From contig NZ_BMRE01000006.1 of the NCBI RefSeq assembly GCF_014648475.1, positions 62,001 to 126,000 of the forward strand: a stretch of 64,000 bases of DNA, read 5' to 3'. A program made the translations under genes and the position numbers. The DNA comes from Lentzea flava (lineage in GTDB: Bacteria > Actinomycetota > Actinomycetes > Mycobacteriales > Pseudonocardiaceae). How positions within the stretch are numbered: the stretch's first letter is position 1; each line of letters begins with the position of its first letter. The notes under the pieces were generated by a model. It had not been told where the DNA came from and did no database searches. It was given only the letters and a program-made list of their open reading frames with translations. Shown in pieces: positions 50,167-59,715 of the stretch.

Positions 50167-51732
50167 ATGGTCTTTCGCAGTCCGTTCCCCGATGTCGAGA
50201 TCCCCGATGTGTCGCTGCACCAGCTGTTGTTCGGCGACATCGCCGACCGGGTGGACAGGGTTGCGTTGATCGACGGCATGTCCGGTGCCTCGCTCACGTA
50301 CGGCCAGCTCGCCGGTGCCGTCGACCGCCTGGCCGCAGCACTCGCCGCACGCGGCATCGGCAAGGGCGACGTGGTCGGCATCCTCAGCCCGAACACGCCT
50401 TACTACGCCGTCGTCTTCCACGGCATCCTGCGCGCGGGCGCCACCGCGACCACGATCAACGCGCTCTACACGCCGGACGAGGTCGCGCACCAGCTGCACG
50501 ACGCGGGCGCGAAGATGCTGTTCACCGTCTCGGTCCTGCTGCCGAACGCCGCTCCTGGCGCCGCGAAGGCGGGCGTCACGGACGTCGTGGTGCTGGACCA
50601 GGCCGAGGGCTACCCGTCGCTGGGCGAGCTGCTCGCCAACGACCACCCGGTGCCAGAGGTGGAGATCGACCCGGCCGAGGACATCGCGGTGCTGCCGTAC
50701 TCGTCCGGCACGACCGCCTTGCCCAAGGGCGTGATGCTGACGCACCGCAACCTGGTCGCGAACCTCGTGCAGTGCGGCCCGATCCTGTCGGACGTCGGCC
50801 CGCACACCCGGATCCTGGCCGTGCTGCCGTTCTTCCACATCTACGGCATGCAGGTCCTGATGAACAACGGCCTGTACATCGGCGGCGTCGTCGTGACGTT
50901 GCCGAAGTTCGAACTGACCGAGTTCCTGCGCGTGATCGCCGAGCACAAGACCGACCGCGTCTACATCGCGCCGCCGGTCGCCGTCGCCCTGGCGAAGCAT
51001 CCGATCGTCGACCAGTACGACCTGTCCCCGATGAAGATGCTCTTCTCCGGCGCCGCGCCGCTGGATGAGGACCTCGCCGACGCGGTGAAGAAGCGCATCG
51101 GCTGCCGGGTCGCGCAGGGCTACGGCATGACCGAGATGTCGCCGGTCAGCCACGCGATCCCGGACAGCCGCGACGACATCTCGATCGGCACGGTCGGCGT
51201 GATCATCCCGAACCTGGAGTGCCGCCTGGTCGACCCGGCAACCGGTCAGGACGTGGGCGTGGGCGAACGCGGCGAGCTCTGGTGCAAGGGCCCCAACATC
51301 ATGAAGGGCTACCTGAACAACCCGGAGGCCACCGCCGCGACCATCGACGAGGACGGCTGGCTGCACACCGGCGACGTCGCGGTCATCGACGCCGACGGCA
51401 TCGTCTCGATCGTCGACCGCGTCAAGGAACTGATCAAGTACAAGGGCTACCAGGTCCCGCCGGCCGAGCTCGAGGCCGTGCTGCTGACGCACGACGAGAT
51501 CGCCGACGCGGCCGTCATCGGCGTGAAGGACGCGGACGGCGAGGAGGTCCCGAAGGCGTTCGTGGTGCGCCAGCCCGATTCCACGATCACCGAGGACGCC
51601 GTGATGGCGTTCGTGGCCGAGCACGTGGCGCCGCACAAGAAGGTCCGCGTGGTCGAGTTCATCGAGGCGATCCCGAAGTCGGCGTCCGGCAAGATCCTGC
51701 GCAAGGACCTCAGGGCACGCGAGCAGGCCTGA
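50167..51732 (+). CDS. Acyl-CoA ligase of the 4-coumarate/long-chain type
   Basis: 521 residues, ANL superfamily. Core motifs are YSSGTTALPKGVMLTHRN (P-loop), GYGMTEMSPV (adenine binding), GDVAVIDADG with IVDRVKELIKYKGYQVPPAELE (hinge and CoA half), and PKSASGKILRKDL with the catalytic Lys. It activates a carboxylic acid to its CoA thioester through an AMP intermediate. The sequence is closest in style to plant-type 4-coumarate-CoA ligases of actinomycetes, which act on aromatic or fatty acids. It is preceded by a long intergenic region and ends before a strong terminator. Confidence 0.9.
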   Translation: MVFRSPFPDVEIPDVSLHQLLFGDIADRVDRVALIDGMSGASLTYGQLAGAVDRLAAALAARGIGKGDVVGILSPNTPYYAVVFHGILRAGATATTINALYTPDEVAHQLHDAGAKMLFTVSVLLPNAAPGAAKAGVTDVVVLDQAEGYPSLGELLANDHPVPEVEIDPAEDIAVLPYSSGTTALPKGVMLTHRNLVANLVQCGPILSDVGPHTRILAVLPFFHIYGMQVLMNNGLYIGGVVVTLPKFELTEFLRVIAEHKTDRVYIAPPVAVALAKHPIVDQYDLSPMKMLFSGAAPLDEDLADAVKKRIGCRVAQGYGMTEMSPVSHAIPDSRDDISIGTVGVIIPNLECRLVDPATGQDVGVGERGELWCKGPNIMKGYLNNPEATAATIDEDGWLHTGDVAVIDADGIVSIVDRVKELIKYKGYQVPPAELEAVLLTHDEIADAAVIGVKDADGEEVPKAFVVRQPDSTITEDAVMAFVAEHVAPHKKVRVVEFIEAIPKSASGKILRKDLRAREQA

Positions 51733-51834
51733 TCGGCGTGTTCGCCGTCCGCTACAAAACTGAATCCAGGCTGAGTTCTGACAACTTGCAATTTTCGCTG
51801 GTCAGAGCTTTGTGAGGGCAATGCAGAGCGACAA

Positions 51835-51867
51835 CCGGCCGTCGGGGCAGCCCCGACGGCCGGTTTT
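51835..51867 (+). terminator. Intrinsic terminator with U tract
   Basis: CCGGCCGTCGGGG and its complement with a three-base loop, followed by TTTT. It ends the acyl-CoA ligase transcript, about 100 bases after its stop. Confidence 0.92.
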
Positions 51868-51918
51868 GTCCGGCGGAAGAGACCTCCAGGGCGTCAACCG
51901 ACCCGGAGGTGTCCGAAC

Positions 51919-52074
51919 ATGATCACGAGCCTGTCCGCGTGCGCCGTCGCCGCCCTGCCGTCGGCCTGCTGGCTGATCTACCGAGTTCTCGTCCTCCGTC
52001 ACCTGTCCCGCGCGCTCGACCTGAGCCCGGAGCACGCGCGGGCCCTGGCGGCTGCCATCAAGACCGCTCGGTGA
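51919..52074 (+). CDS. Small single-helix membrane protein
   Basis: 51 codons from an ATG with GGAGG nine bases upstream. The N-terminal half ([23 protein letters not shown]) is a hydrophobic helix. The second half is an amphipathic charged helix ([21 protein letters not shown]). It lies between the ligase terminator and the phosphoglycerate mutase gene, and no larger frame covers it convincingly. Function unknown. Confidence 0.55.
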   Translation: MITSLSACAVAALPSACWLIYRVLVLRHLSRALDLSPEHARALAAAIKTAR

Positions 52075-52162
52075 TCGACGTCCGCGCCGGCGAATCCCAT
52101 GGCGTGAATCACGGCGACCTGCCGGGGTACGGCAGGTGGGTCGGCATGGCAGGCTAGCCGCC

Positions 52163-52909
52163 ATGTCTGTCGGAACCTTGGTGCTGCTCCGCCACGGCGA
52201 GAGCACGTGGAACGCGGAGAACCTGTTCACCGGCTGGGTGGACGTTCCCTTGTCGGAGAAGGGCGAGCAGGAAGCCCGCCGCGGCGGAAAGCTGCTGCGC
52301 GAGGCCGGTCTCCTGCCGGAGATCCTGCACACCAGCCTCCTGCGCCGGGCGATCATGACCGCCAACCTGGCGCTCGACGCCGCCGACCGGCACTGGATCC
52401 CGGTCCGTCGCGACTGGCGTCTCAACGAGCGCCACTACGGCGCGTTGCAGGGCAAGAACAAGAAGCAGACGCTCGACACCTACGGCGAAGAGCAGTTCAT
52501 GCTGTGGCGCCGGTCGTACGACACCCCGCCGCCGCCCATCGAGCCCGGCAGCGAGTTCAGCCAGGACACCGACCCGCGTTACGCGGGCCTCGGGCCGGAC
52601 CTGCCGCTGACCGAGTGCCTCAAGGACGTCGTCGCCCGCATGCTCCCGTACTGGGACGAGGCGATCGTGCCGGACCTGCGCACCGGCAAGACCGTGCTCG
52701 TGGCGGCGCACGGCAACTCGCTGCGCGCGCTCGTGAAGCACCTCGACGGCATCTCCGACGAGGCCATCGCGGGCCTCAACATCCCCACGGGCATCCCCCT
52801 GCGCTACGACCTCGACGAGAACCTGAAGCCTCTGAAGCCGGGCGGCGAATACCTCGACCCGGAGGCCGCGAAGGACGCCATCGCGGCCGTCGCAAATCAG
52901 GGCCGCTGA
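52163..52909 (+). CDS. gpmA: 2,3-bisphosphoglycerate-dependent phosphoglycerate mutase
   Basis: 248 residues, the usual dPGM length. [19 protein letters not shown] includes the phosphohistidine His11. [13 protein letters not shown] and the second catalytic His in [15 protein letters not shown] are both intact. It interconverts 3- and 2-phosphoglycerate in glycolysis in the cytoplasm. In mycobacteria the orthologue Rv0489 also lies directly upstream of senX3-regX3. Start ATG chosen at the family start [13 protein letters not shown]. Confidence 0.95.
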   Translation: MSVGTLVLLRHGESTWNAENLFTGWVDVPLSEKGEQEARRGGKLLREAGLLPEILHTSLLRRAIMTANLALDAADRHWIPVRRDWRLNERHYGALQGKNKKQTLDTYGEEQFMLWRRSYDTPPPPIEPGSEFSQDTDPRYAGLGPDLPLTECLKDVVARMLPYWDEAIVPDLRTGKTVLVAAHGNSLRALVKHLDGISDEAIAGLNIPTGIPLRYDLDENLKPLKPGGEYLDPEAAKDAIAAVANQGR

Positions 52910-52913
52910 TTTT

Positions 52914-52962
52914 CACGCGGGGACCTTTCGTACTGCATGTCAGTACGAAAGGTCCCCGCGTG
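52914..52962. terminator. 22-bp perfect stem-loop between gpmA and senX3
   Basis: The left arm (52914-52935) and right arm (52941-52962) are exact reverse complements with a five-base loop CATGT. It starts four bases after the gpmA stop. Length and perfection exceed a normal terminator and resemble a repeated extragenic palindrome. Confidence 0.8.
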
Positions 52963-53096
52963 CATTTGAAGCATCACGACTGGGTGAACGACGGCTGACC
53001 AGCGACGGAACAACCGTCCACTGAGGTGTCGCGGGTATCACGGTTCACGCTGTCGTACTAGGCCAAGACACCTCTGAGCTGCTTACCATTCGCTTC

Positions 53097-54269
53097 GTGA
53101 CCACAACGGGTTACCTCGCTGTGTCGATCGGCCTCGCGCTCATCGGCGTGATCGCCGCATTCTTCGTCGGCAGGTTCACCGCTCCGAGGCACCCGCGGAA
53201 GCCGGACGGACTCACGGTCGGCGATCTGATCCAGCGGATCGTCCAGGACTCCCACGACGGCATCGTCGTGCTGAACACCTTCGGCGACGTGGTGCTGCAC
53301 AACCCGCGGGCCGAGGAGCTCGGGGTCGTCCGCAACAACCGCATCGACGACCGGGCGCGCAAGGCCGCGGAAGCCGTCCGCAACAGCAACGAGGTCGTCT
53401 ACGTCGACCTCTCGCCGCTCGAAACGCAACGCGGCGGGCGTCAGCCGGAGGCCGTCCACGCCGAGGTCAGGCAGCTCATCGAGGACTTCATCGTCGTCGA
53501 CGCCACCGACGAGTCCGAGGCCGTGCGGCTGGAGAAGACGCGACGCGACTTCGTGGCCAACGTGAGCCACGAGCTCAAGACCCCGGTCGGCGCCCTGGCG
53601 CTGCTGGCGGAGGCCGTGCTGGACGCGAGCGACGACCAGGAGGAGGTCCGCCGCTTCAGCGCGAAGATCATGCAGGAGGCGACCCGCCTCGGCACGCTCG
53701 TCACCGAGCTGATCGCGCTGTCCCGCCTGCAGGGTGCGGAGAAGCTGCCGGAGCTGTCCGACACCGAGATCGACGTCGTGATCAACGAGGCGCTGTCGCG
53801 GGCCAAGCTCGCCGCCGAGTCGGTCAACATCACGATCACCACCGACGAGCCGAGCGGGTTCGTCGTGCCGGGAGACCGGTCGTTGCTGGTCACGGCGCTG
53901 ACGAACCTGCTGGACAACGCTGTCGCGTACTCGCCGCCCGGCAGTCCCGTCTCCGTCAGCAGGCGGCTGGTGGACGGGCACGTCGAGATCGCCGTGACCG
54001 ACCGCGGCATCGGCATCGCCGAGGACCAGCAGCAACGCGTCTTCGAGCGGTTCTACCGCGTGGACAAGGCTCGATCGCGGGCGACCGGAGGCACCGGCCT
54101 CGGGCTCGCGATCGTCAAGCACGTCGCCGCCAACCACGGCGGCGAGGTGAAGCTGTGGAGCCTGCCAGGAACGGGGTCCACCTTCACGCTGCGGATTCCC
54201 GCCGCGGCGACCGAACCCAACCCGACCCTCGTCCCCACCGGCGCGGGTGACACTGGAGGAGAGCTGTGA
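53097..54269 (+). CDS. senX3: Sensor histidine kinase SenX3 (phosphate limitation)
   Basis: 390 residues from a GTG. One N-terminal membrane helix (about residues 6-26) and a short basic linker lead to a PAS-like domain (about 40-130, VQDSHDGIVVLNTFGDVVLHNPRAEELG). Then HisKA follows with the phosphorylated His in FVANVSHELKTPVGALA (near residue 158), and HATPase motifs LLDNAVAYSPPG, DRGIGI and GTGLGLAIVKH. Its C-terminal stop overlaps regX3 (GTGA). SenX3 senses phosphate status through the Pst/PhoU machinery in known systems and phosphorylates RegX3. Confidence 0.95.
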   Translation: MTTTGYLAVSIGLALIGVIAAFFVGRFTAPRHPRKPDGLTVGDLIQRIVQDSHDGIVVLNTFGDVVLHNPRAEELGVVRNNRIDDRARKAAEAVRNSNEVVYVDLSPLETQRGGRQPEAVHAEVRQLIEDFIVVDATDESEAVRLEKTRRDFVANVSHELKTPVGALALLAEAVLDASDDQEEVRRFSAKIMQEATRLGTLVTELIALSRLQGAEKLPELSDTEIDVVINEALSRAKLAAESVNITITTDEPSGFVVPGDRSLLVTALTNLLDNAVAYSPPGSPVSVSRRLVDGHVEIAVTDRGIGIAEDQQQRVFERFYRVDKARSRATGGTGLGLAIVKHVAANHGGEVKLWSLPGTGSTFTLRIPAAATEPNPTLVPTGAGDTGGEL

Positions 54270-54946
54270 CCAGGGTGCTCATCGTGGAGGACGAGGAGTC
54301 CTTCGCCGATCCGCTCGCCTTCCTGCTGCGCAAGGAAGGGTTCACCGCGGCGCTCGCGGCCACCGGCCAGGAGGCGCTCGAGGAGTTCGACCGCAACGGT
54401 GCCGACATCGTGCTGCTCGACCTCATGCTGCCCGGCATGAGCGGCACCGACGTCTGCAAGCAGCTGCGGCAGCGCTCCGCCGTGCCGGTGATCATGGTGA
54501 CCGCGCGCGACAGCGAGATCGACAAGGTCGTGGGCCTGGAGCTCGGCGCGGACGACTACGTCACCAAGCCGTACTCGGCGCGCGAGCTCATCGCCCGCAT
54601 CCGCGCGGTGCTGCGCCGCGGCGGCGAGTCCGAGGACCTGCTCCCGCAGATCCTCGAGGCCGGTCCGGTGCGGATGGACGTGGAACGCCACGTCGTCACC
54701 GTCGGCGGCCAGGACATCAGCCTGCCGCTCAAGGAGTTCGACCTCCTCGAGTACCTGCTGCGCAACGTCGGCCGCGTGCTCACCAGGGGTCAGCTGATCG
54801 ACCGCGTGTGGGGTGCCGACTACGTCGGTGACACGAAAACCCTGGACGTGCACGTCAAGCGGCTGCGGTCGAAGATCGAACCGGACCCGTCGGCACCACG
54901 TCACCTGGTGACGGTGAGGGGTCTCGGTTACAAGTTCGAGTCCTGA
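54266..54946 (+). CDS. regX3: OmpR-type response regulator RegX3
   Basis: 226 residues from a GTG. The receiver domain (about 1-115) has acidic pocket VEDEE, phosphorylated Asp52 in LLDLMLPG, the Thr in VTARDSE and the Lys in VTKPYS. The C-terminal winged helix is LKEFDLLEYLLRNVGRVLTRGQLIDRVWG...TLDVHVKRLRSKIE. It activates phosphate-scavenging genes when phosphorylated by SenX3. Translationally coupled to senX3. Confidence 0.96.
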   Translation: MTRVLIVEDEESFADPLAFLLRKEGFTAALAATGQEALEEFDRNGADIVLLDLMLPGMSGTDVCKQLRQRSAVPVIMVTARDSEIDKVVGLELGADDYVTKPYSARELIARIRAVLRRGGESEDLLPQILEAGPVRMDVERHVVTVGGQDISLPLKEFDLLEYLLRNVGRVLTRGQLIDRVWGADYVGDTKTLDVHVKRLRSKIEPDPSAPRHLVTVRGLGYKFES

Positions 54947-54973
54947 CGGACACGACCAGGTACCGTTTCCGGC

Positions 54974-55954
54974 GTGCGCCTGGGCGTTCTCGACGTGGGT
55001 TCCAACACCGTCCACCTCCTCGTGGTGGACGCGCATCGTGGTGCCCACCCGATTCCGATGACGTCCGAGAAGACGATCCTGCGCCTGGCCGAGCAGCTCG
55101 ATTCCAAGGGGCTGCTCACCAAGGCGGGCGCTGATCAGCTGGTTCGAGCTGTGGCGGGCGCGAAGGCGTCCGCTCGCAAGTCCGGCTGCGAGGATCTGAT
55201 GGCGTTCGCGACCTCGGCGGTGCGCGAGGCGGGCAACTCCGCGGAGGTGCTCGACCGGGTGCGGGGTGAGACCGGGGTCGATCTCCAGGTCCTGTCCGGC
55301 GAGGACGAGGCCCGCTACACCTTCCTCGCGGTCCGCCGCTGGTACGGCTGGTCCGCGGGCAAGCTGCTGTGCCTCGACATCGGCGGCGGTTCGCTGGAGC
55401 TTGCTGTCGGTCGCGACGAGAACCCCGACATGGCCTTCTCCGTGCCGCTGGGCGCGGGCCGGTTGACGAGAACCCGGTTCAGGAAGGACCCGCCCCGCCG
55501 TTCGGAGGTCCGCGAGACCACCGAGTGGCTGGCCGAGCAGCTGGCGCCGGTGGCGCGGAAGCTGAAACGCGCGGGCGAACCCGATCGGGTGGTTGCGACC
55601 TCAAAAACCTTCCGAACGCTGGCGCGGCTCACCGGGGCCGCGCCATCGTCTGCCGGGCCCAGGGCGCGTCGTGTGCTCACCGACGCCGGCCTGCGGCAGC
55701 TGATCGCGTTCATTTCCCGGATGTCGGCCAGTGACCTCGCCGAGCTGGAAGGTGTGAGCACGTCGCGTGCGCACCAGCTCGTGGCGGGCGCCCTGGTCGC
55801 GGAGGCAACGATGCGAGCCCTGTCACTCACGCAGCTGGAGATTTGCCCCTGGGCCCTCCGGGAGGGTGTCATCCTCCGACGGCTGGACCACACTGATGGG
55901 ACGGACCAGAGCGATACTGGACGGACTGGCCAGACCGGGGCACGGTGGAGTTGA
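54974..55954 (+). CDS. Ppx/GppA exopolyphosphatase-phosphatase family protein
   Basis: 326 residues from a GTG. The first phosphate-binding loop is DVGSNTVHLLVVD, with VFATSAVREA-like MAFATSAVREAGN and the second loop CLDIGGGSLELAVG. It is the short form of the family (about 320 residues, no C-terminal HD domain). These enzymes hydrolyse polyphosphate or pppGpp. Position after regX3 matches Rv0496 and fits a role in phosphate homeostasis. It shares a base with the next gene (TGATG). Confidence 0.9.
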   Translation: MRLGVLDVGSNTVHLLVVDAHRGAHPIPMTSEKTILRLAEQLDSKGLLTKAGADQLVRAVAGAKASARKSGCEDLMAFATSAVREAGNSAEVLDRVRGETGVDLQVLSGEDEARYTFLAVRRWYGWSAGKLLCLDIGGGSLELAVGRDENPDMAFSVPLGAGRLTRTRFRKDPPRRSEVRETTEWLAEQLAPVARKLKRAGEPDRVVATSKTFRTLARLTGAAPSSAGPRARRVLTDAGLRQLIAFISRMSASDLAELEGVSTSRAHQLVAGALVAEATMRALSLTQLEICPWALREGVILRRLDHTDGTDQSDTGRTGQTGARWS

Positions 55955-57210
55955 TGAGTCGAGAGAGCGGATCGGACCAGACGCAGCGCACTGTCGCTGA
56001 GCTGCTCGCCCAGTACGGCGGCAGCTCAGAGGGTGCGCCACGTCGGCGACGCCGCCGGGCGGCTGATGACGACGACGAGGTCCAGCAGCCGGAGACCGCG
56101 CCCCAGACGATCATCGAGCGGGTCCTGTCCGACAGCGGCCGGCTGATGGCGATCCGCGACGACGACGCCCCGTCCGGTCGTCGCGCGGCCCCCGAACCGC
56201 CGGCCCCGCCCGTCGCCAAGCCGCCCGTCGCGCCACCGCCACCACCTCCTCCCGCCGAGCGCACGGCCTACCAGCCGAAACCGCCGGTGGCACCGCCCGC
56301 AGGGCCGCCCCAGGTGCGCAGACCCGGGCCACCCGCGACACCGCCGCCGGCCGCCGCCGAGCAGACCCACCAGGTGCCGCAGGTCCGAGACCAGCCGTCG
56401 CGCGCCGACCTGCCGAGGCCCGAGGTCCTCAGCTCGCGCCTGGACGCCGGTGCCCCGCCGGCGCCGCCCACGCCGTCGCGCACGAACATCACCCGGCCGC
56501 CGAAGCCGGTGCCGCCGTCGGTGCAGATGCCCACCCCTGCCCAGAAGCCGGGCCCGCCGGGCATGCCGCCGCGCGAGGCGATGACCGAGCAGCTCCCGCG
56601 CATCCCGGCCAAGGCGCCGGTGGACCAGATCGCCGCGCTCGAGACCGAGTCCGTGCTGATCGTGCCGCCCGCACCGCCGAAGCTGCCCGACCCGCTGCCG
56701 AACAACCAGCCCGACGCGTGGTTCGGCGACGACGAGGCGGACCTCCAGACCGACCTGTCCATGCCTCCGATGGAGTCGACCGCGGCCCACCCCGGCCCGT
56801 ACGTGGACGACGACGACTCGCAGGAGTACGCCGTCTACCGCCCCGAGGACGACTACCTGGAGGAGGAGAGCGAGGAGGACGAGGGTCCCGCCGGCCTCGA
56901 CGACGCCGACGAGGCAGCGGAGGAGCCCGAGGAGGAGGCCCAGCGCTCGCCGGGCAAGGAATGGCTGATCATGATCGGCCAGCTCGCCGTCGGCGTGCTC
57001 GGCGGCGCCGCCCTGTGGCTCGCCTTCAACTTCCTGTGGCGCTCCGCACCCGCGGCCGCACTGGTGGTAGCGCTTGCGGTTACCGTTGGTCTGGTGTTGC
57101 TGGTTCGCAAGATCCGCCGAGCGGACGACCTCCAAACCACGGTCCTGGCCGTGCTCGTCGGCCTCATCGTCACCGTCTCACCAGCGGCGATGCTGCTGGT
57201 GAAGAGTTGA
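55954..57210 (+). CDS. Proline-rich membrane protein (Rv0497-like)
   Basis: 418 residues from the ATG within the previous TGA. A short N-terminal motif ([15 protein letters not shown]) is followed by a basic stretch (PRRRRRRA), then a long Pro-rich disordered region (about residues 75-260) and an acidic region ([17 protein letters not shown], about 275-330). Two membrane helices (about 338-360 and 362-380) and a further hydrophobic C-terminus (about 390-415) finish the protein. The homologue in M. tuberculosis is also of unknown function; the layout suggests a cytoplasmic Pro-rich tail for protein interaction. Confidence 0.8.
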   Translation: MSRESGSDQTQRTVAELLAQYGGSSEGAPRRRRRRAADDDDEVQQPETAPQTIIERVLSDSGRLMAIRDDDAPSGRRAAPEPPAPPVAKPPVAPPPPPPPAERTAYQPKPPVAPPAGPPQVRRPGPPATPPPAAAEQTHQVPQVRDQPSRADLPRPEVLSSRLDAGAPPAPPTPSRTNITRPPKPVPPSVQMPTPAQKPGPPGMPPREAMTEQLPRIPAKAPVDQIAALETESVLIVPPAPPKLPDPLPNNQPDAWFGDDEADLQTDLSMPPMESTAAHPGPYVDDDDSQEYAVYRPEDDYLEEESEEDEGPAGLDDADEAAEEPEEEAQRSPGKEWLIMIGQLAVGVLGGAALWLAFNFLWRSAPAAALVVALAVTVGLVLLVRKIRRADDLQTTVLAVLVGLIVTVSPAAMLLVKS

Positions 57211-58019
57211 CGGGCCGCATCCCGGTCGGGCTTTCCACGGCGTCGGTCTACCCGCAGCCCGCCGGAGCGGCGTTCGAGATCGCTTCCGAACTGGGCTACG
57301 ACGGCGTCGAGCTGATGGTGTGGGCCGACCCGGTGTCGCAGGACATCCGGGCCGTCGACCGCCTGTCGTCCCGATCGGGCATGCCCGTCCTCGCCGTGCA
57401 CGCGCCGTGCTTGCTGATCTCGCAGCGGGTGTGGTCGCCGGACCCGGCCGAACGCCTGCGCAAGGCGGTGCGCGCCGCCGGGGACCTGGGCGCTCCGACC
57501 GTGGTGCTGCACCCGCCGTTCCGCTGGCAGCGCAAGTACGCGGACGGGTTCGCCGAGCTCGTCTCGTCGCTGGAGGACGAGAGCGGCATCGCGATCGCGG
57601 TCGAGAACATGTTTCCCGTGCGCCGCCCGCTGGGCCGTGGCCGTTCGGTGCAGATGACGGCGTTCAAGCCGTCCATCGACCCGACCGACGTGGGCCACCG
57701 CAACTACACGCTCGACCTGTCGCACTCGGCGGCCGCGCACATGGACGCGCTGGAGCTGGCCAAGCGGATGGGCGACGGGCTGCGGCACATCCACCTCGCC
57801 GACGGGTCGGGTGCGCCGAAGGACGAGCACATGGTGCCGGGCCGCGGCACTCAGCCGTGCGCGGAGCTGTGCGAGATGCTGGCGCGCGGCGGGTTCGACG
57901 GGCAGGTCGTGCTGGAGGTCAACACGCGGCGGGCCGGATCGCCGACGGCTCGGCGGGAGATGCTGGCCGAGGCGTTGCTGTTCGCGCGGCTGCACTTGGA
58001 CTGGCCGCAGTCGGGTTAG
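57207..58019 (+). CDS. TIM-barrel sugar phosphate isomerase/AP-endonuclease-like protein
   Basis: 270 residues from a TTG that overlaps the previous stop (TTGA). The xylose-isomerase-like barrel is recognised from [69 protein letters not shown] and VVLEVNTR. Metal-binding Glu, Asp, His and Glu are in the expected strands. It corresponds to Rv0498. The substrate is unknown. Confidence 0.85.
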   Translation: MTGRIPVGLSTASVYPQPAGAAFEIASELGYDGVELMVWADPVSQDIRAVDRLSSRSGMPVLAVHAPCLLISQRVWSPDPAERLRKAVRAAGDLGAPTVVLHPPFRWQRKYADGFAELVSSLEDESGIAIAVENMFPVRRPLGRGRSVQMTAFKPSIDPTDVGHRNYTLDLSHSAAAHMDALELAKRMGDGLRHIHLADGSGAPKDEHMVPGRGTQPCAELCEMLARGGFDGQVVLEVNTRRAGSPTARREMLAEALLFARLHLDWPQSG

Positions 58020-58029
58020 GGTTCGTGGT

Positions 58030-58926
58030 GTGAACCCGCTGCGAGCGTTGATCATGGCCGCGTCTCGCAACGAGACTGTCCGCCAGCTCGTCGCCAACGC
58101 GCCCATCAGCCGAGATGTGGTCAAAAGATTCGTCGCCGGCGAGACGACGGCCGACGCCGTCGAGGTCGTGCGGACCCTCGGCCTGCCGGTGACCCTCGAC
58201 TACCTGGGCGAGGACACCACGGACAAGGCCCAGGCCGAGCAGACCGTGCAGGCGTACCTGGAGCTGCTCGACGCGCTGCACGCGGCTGGCCTGGCCCAGA
58301 ACGCGGAAGTGAGCGTCAAGTTGTCCGCGGTCGGACAGGCGCTCGACGAGTCTCTCGCCCTGACGAATGCCAGCCGGATCTGCGCCGCGGCCGAGCAGTG
58401 CGGCACCACCGTGACGCTCGACATGGAGGACCACACCACCACCGACTCGACGCTGCGGATCCTGCACGAGCTGCGGCGCACCTGGCCGTGGGTGGGCGCG
58501 GTGCTGCAGTCGTACCTGCACCGCACGCTCGACGACTGCAAGCAGCTCGCGGGGCCGGGAAGCAGGGTCCGGCTGGTCAAGGGGGCCTACGCGGAGCCGC
58601 CGGAGGTGGCGATCCAGGACCCCCACGAGGTGGATCTGAACTACGTGCGGTGCGTGAACGTGCTCCTCGCCGGAGAGGGGTACCCGATGTTCGCCACGCA
58701 CGACCCGAGGTTGATCGAGATCATCGGCGAGCGGGCTCGCTGGTATGACAAAACCGACTTCGAGTACCAGATGCTGTACGGCGTCAGGCCCGAGGAGCAG
58801 CGGCGCCTCGGCACTCGCGTTTATGTCCCCTACGGCGAGCAGTGGTACGGATATCTCATGCGGCGACTTGCGGAACGGCCTGCCAACGTGACTTTCTTCC
58901 TGCGCTCGCTGGTCAGCCGCTCATGA
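58030..58926 (+). CDS. Proline dehydrogenase
   Basis: 298 residues from a GTG. The beta-barrel motifs typical of monofunctional bacterial PRODH are present: EVSVKLSAVGQ, VTLDMEDHTTTDSTLRI, VLQSYLHRTLDDC, VRLVKGAYAEP (FAD contact), FATHDPRLI, and YQMLYGVRPEEQRRL with the C-terminal YGEQWYGYLMRRLAERPANV. It oxidises proline to pyrroline-5-carboxylate with FAD. ProC, which runs the opposite direction of the same step, is encoded less than 1 kb downstream. ATGA overlap with the next gene. Confidence 0.92.
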   Translation: MNPLRALIMAASRNETVRQLVANAPISRDVVKRFVAGETTADAVEVVRTLGLPVTLDYLGEDTTDKAQAEQTVQAYLELLDALHAAGLAQNAEVSVKLSAVGQALDESLALTNASRICAAAEQCGTTVTLDMEDHTTTDSTLRILHELRRTWPWVGAVLQSYLHRTLDDCKQLAGPGSRVRLVKGAYAEPPEVAIQDPHEVDLNYVRCVNVLLAGEGYPMFATHDPRLIEIIGERARWYDKTDFEYQMLYGVRPEEQRRLGTRVYVPYGEQWYGYLMRRLAERPANVTFFLRSLVSRS

Positions 58927-59705
58927 CCTTCACCAAGTCCAGTGCGGTGCGTTCACTCGGTGACGGAACCTTCACCGCGTCCCTGCCCGCCGAGTGGACC
59001 GTCGGTCCCAAGCCCCACGGCGGGTTCCTGCTCGCGGTGATGACGCGGGCAGCGGCCCAGGCCGCCGACGGTGATCCGCTCGCGGTCTCCGCGCAGTTCC
59101 TGCGGGCTCCGGAGATCGGGCCGGTGCTGATCAGGACCGACATCCGCAAGGCGGGGCGCACGGCCACGGTCGTCGCGGTGTCGCTGGAACAGCGTGGGCA
59201 GGTGTGCGTCGAGGCGTCGGTGACGACGGGACGGATCCCCGAGCACCGCGCCGACTACGCGAACCTGCCGTCGATCGGTGCGGCGCCACCGCCCGGTTCG
59301 GTGGAGCTGGCGACGTTCCCGACCGGTGGCGCCTACAAGGTCGGCGGCCTGTGCGACCTGCGGGTGGACCGGGAGAGCGCGACGTTCCTCGACCGGCGCA
59401 CGGACGGACCGCTGACGTTCAGGCTGTGGGCGCGGCCGATCGACGAGCAGCCCGACCCGTACTTCGCGTTGCTCGCCGGCGACCTGTCGATGCCGGTGAC
59501 GTTCAACCTCGGCCGCTTCGGGTGGTCGCCGACCGTGCAGCTGACGGCGTTGCTGCGGGCCAGGCCCGCACCGGGATGGCTGCGCATCCACGTCACCTGC
59601 CAGGCCGTGCACGGGCAGTGGTTCGACGAGGACGCGACGGTGATCGACGCGGCAGGGCGGCTGGTGTGCCAGGCGCGGCAGTTGGCGTTGACGCCAGCTG
59701 TGTGA
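58923..59705 (+). CDS. Thioesterase-superfamily (acyl-CoA thioesterase-like) protein
   Basis: 260 residues with a double hot-dog layout: WTVGPKPHGGFLLAVMTRAAAQA with the HGGF motif in the first half, and the second half containing DLSMPVTFNLGRFGWSPTVQLTALLRARPA and DEDATVIDAAGRLVCQARQLAL. This is typical of actinobacterial TesB-like 'thioesterase family' proteins. It hydrolyses acyl-CoA; the chain specificity is unknown. Coupled to the proline dehydrogenase gene by ATGA and ten bases before proC. Confidence 0.85.
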   Translation: MTFTKSSAVRSLGDGTFTASLPAEWTVGPKPHGGFLLAVMTRAAAQAADGDPLAVSAQFLRAPEIGPVLIRTDIRKAGRTATVVAVSLEQRGQVCVEASVTTGRIPEHRADYANLPSIGAAPPPGSVELATFPTGGAYKVGGLCDLRVDRESATFLDRRTDGPLTFRLWARPIDEQPDPYFALLAGDLSMPVTFNLGRFGWSPTVQLTALLRARPAPGWLRIHVTCQAVHGQWFDEDATVIDAAGRLVCQARQLALTPAV

Positions 59706-59715
59706 GACTTGACCG

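Noticed and set aside
53030..53096. PHO-box style direct repeats in front of senX3
   Set aside because: One partial half-site can be read, but a second copy at the proper 11-base spacing is lacking.
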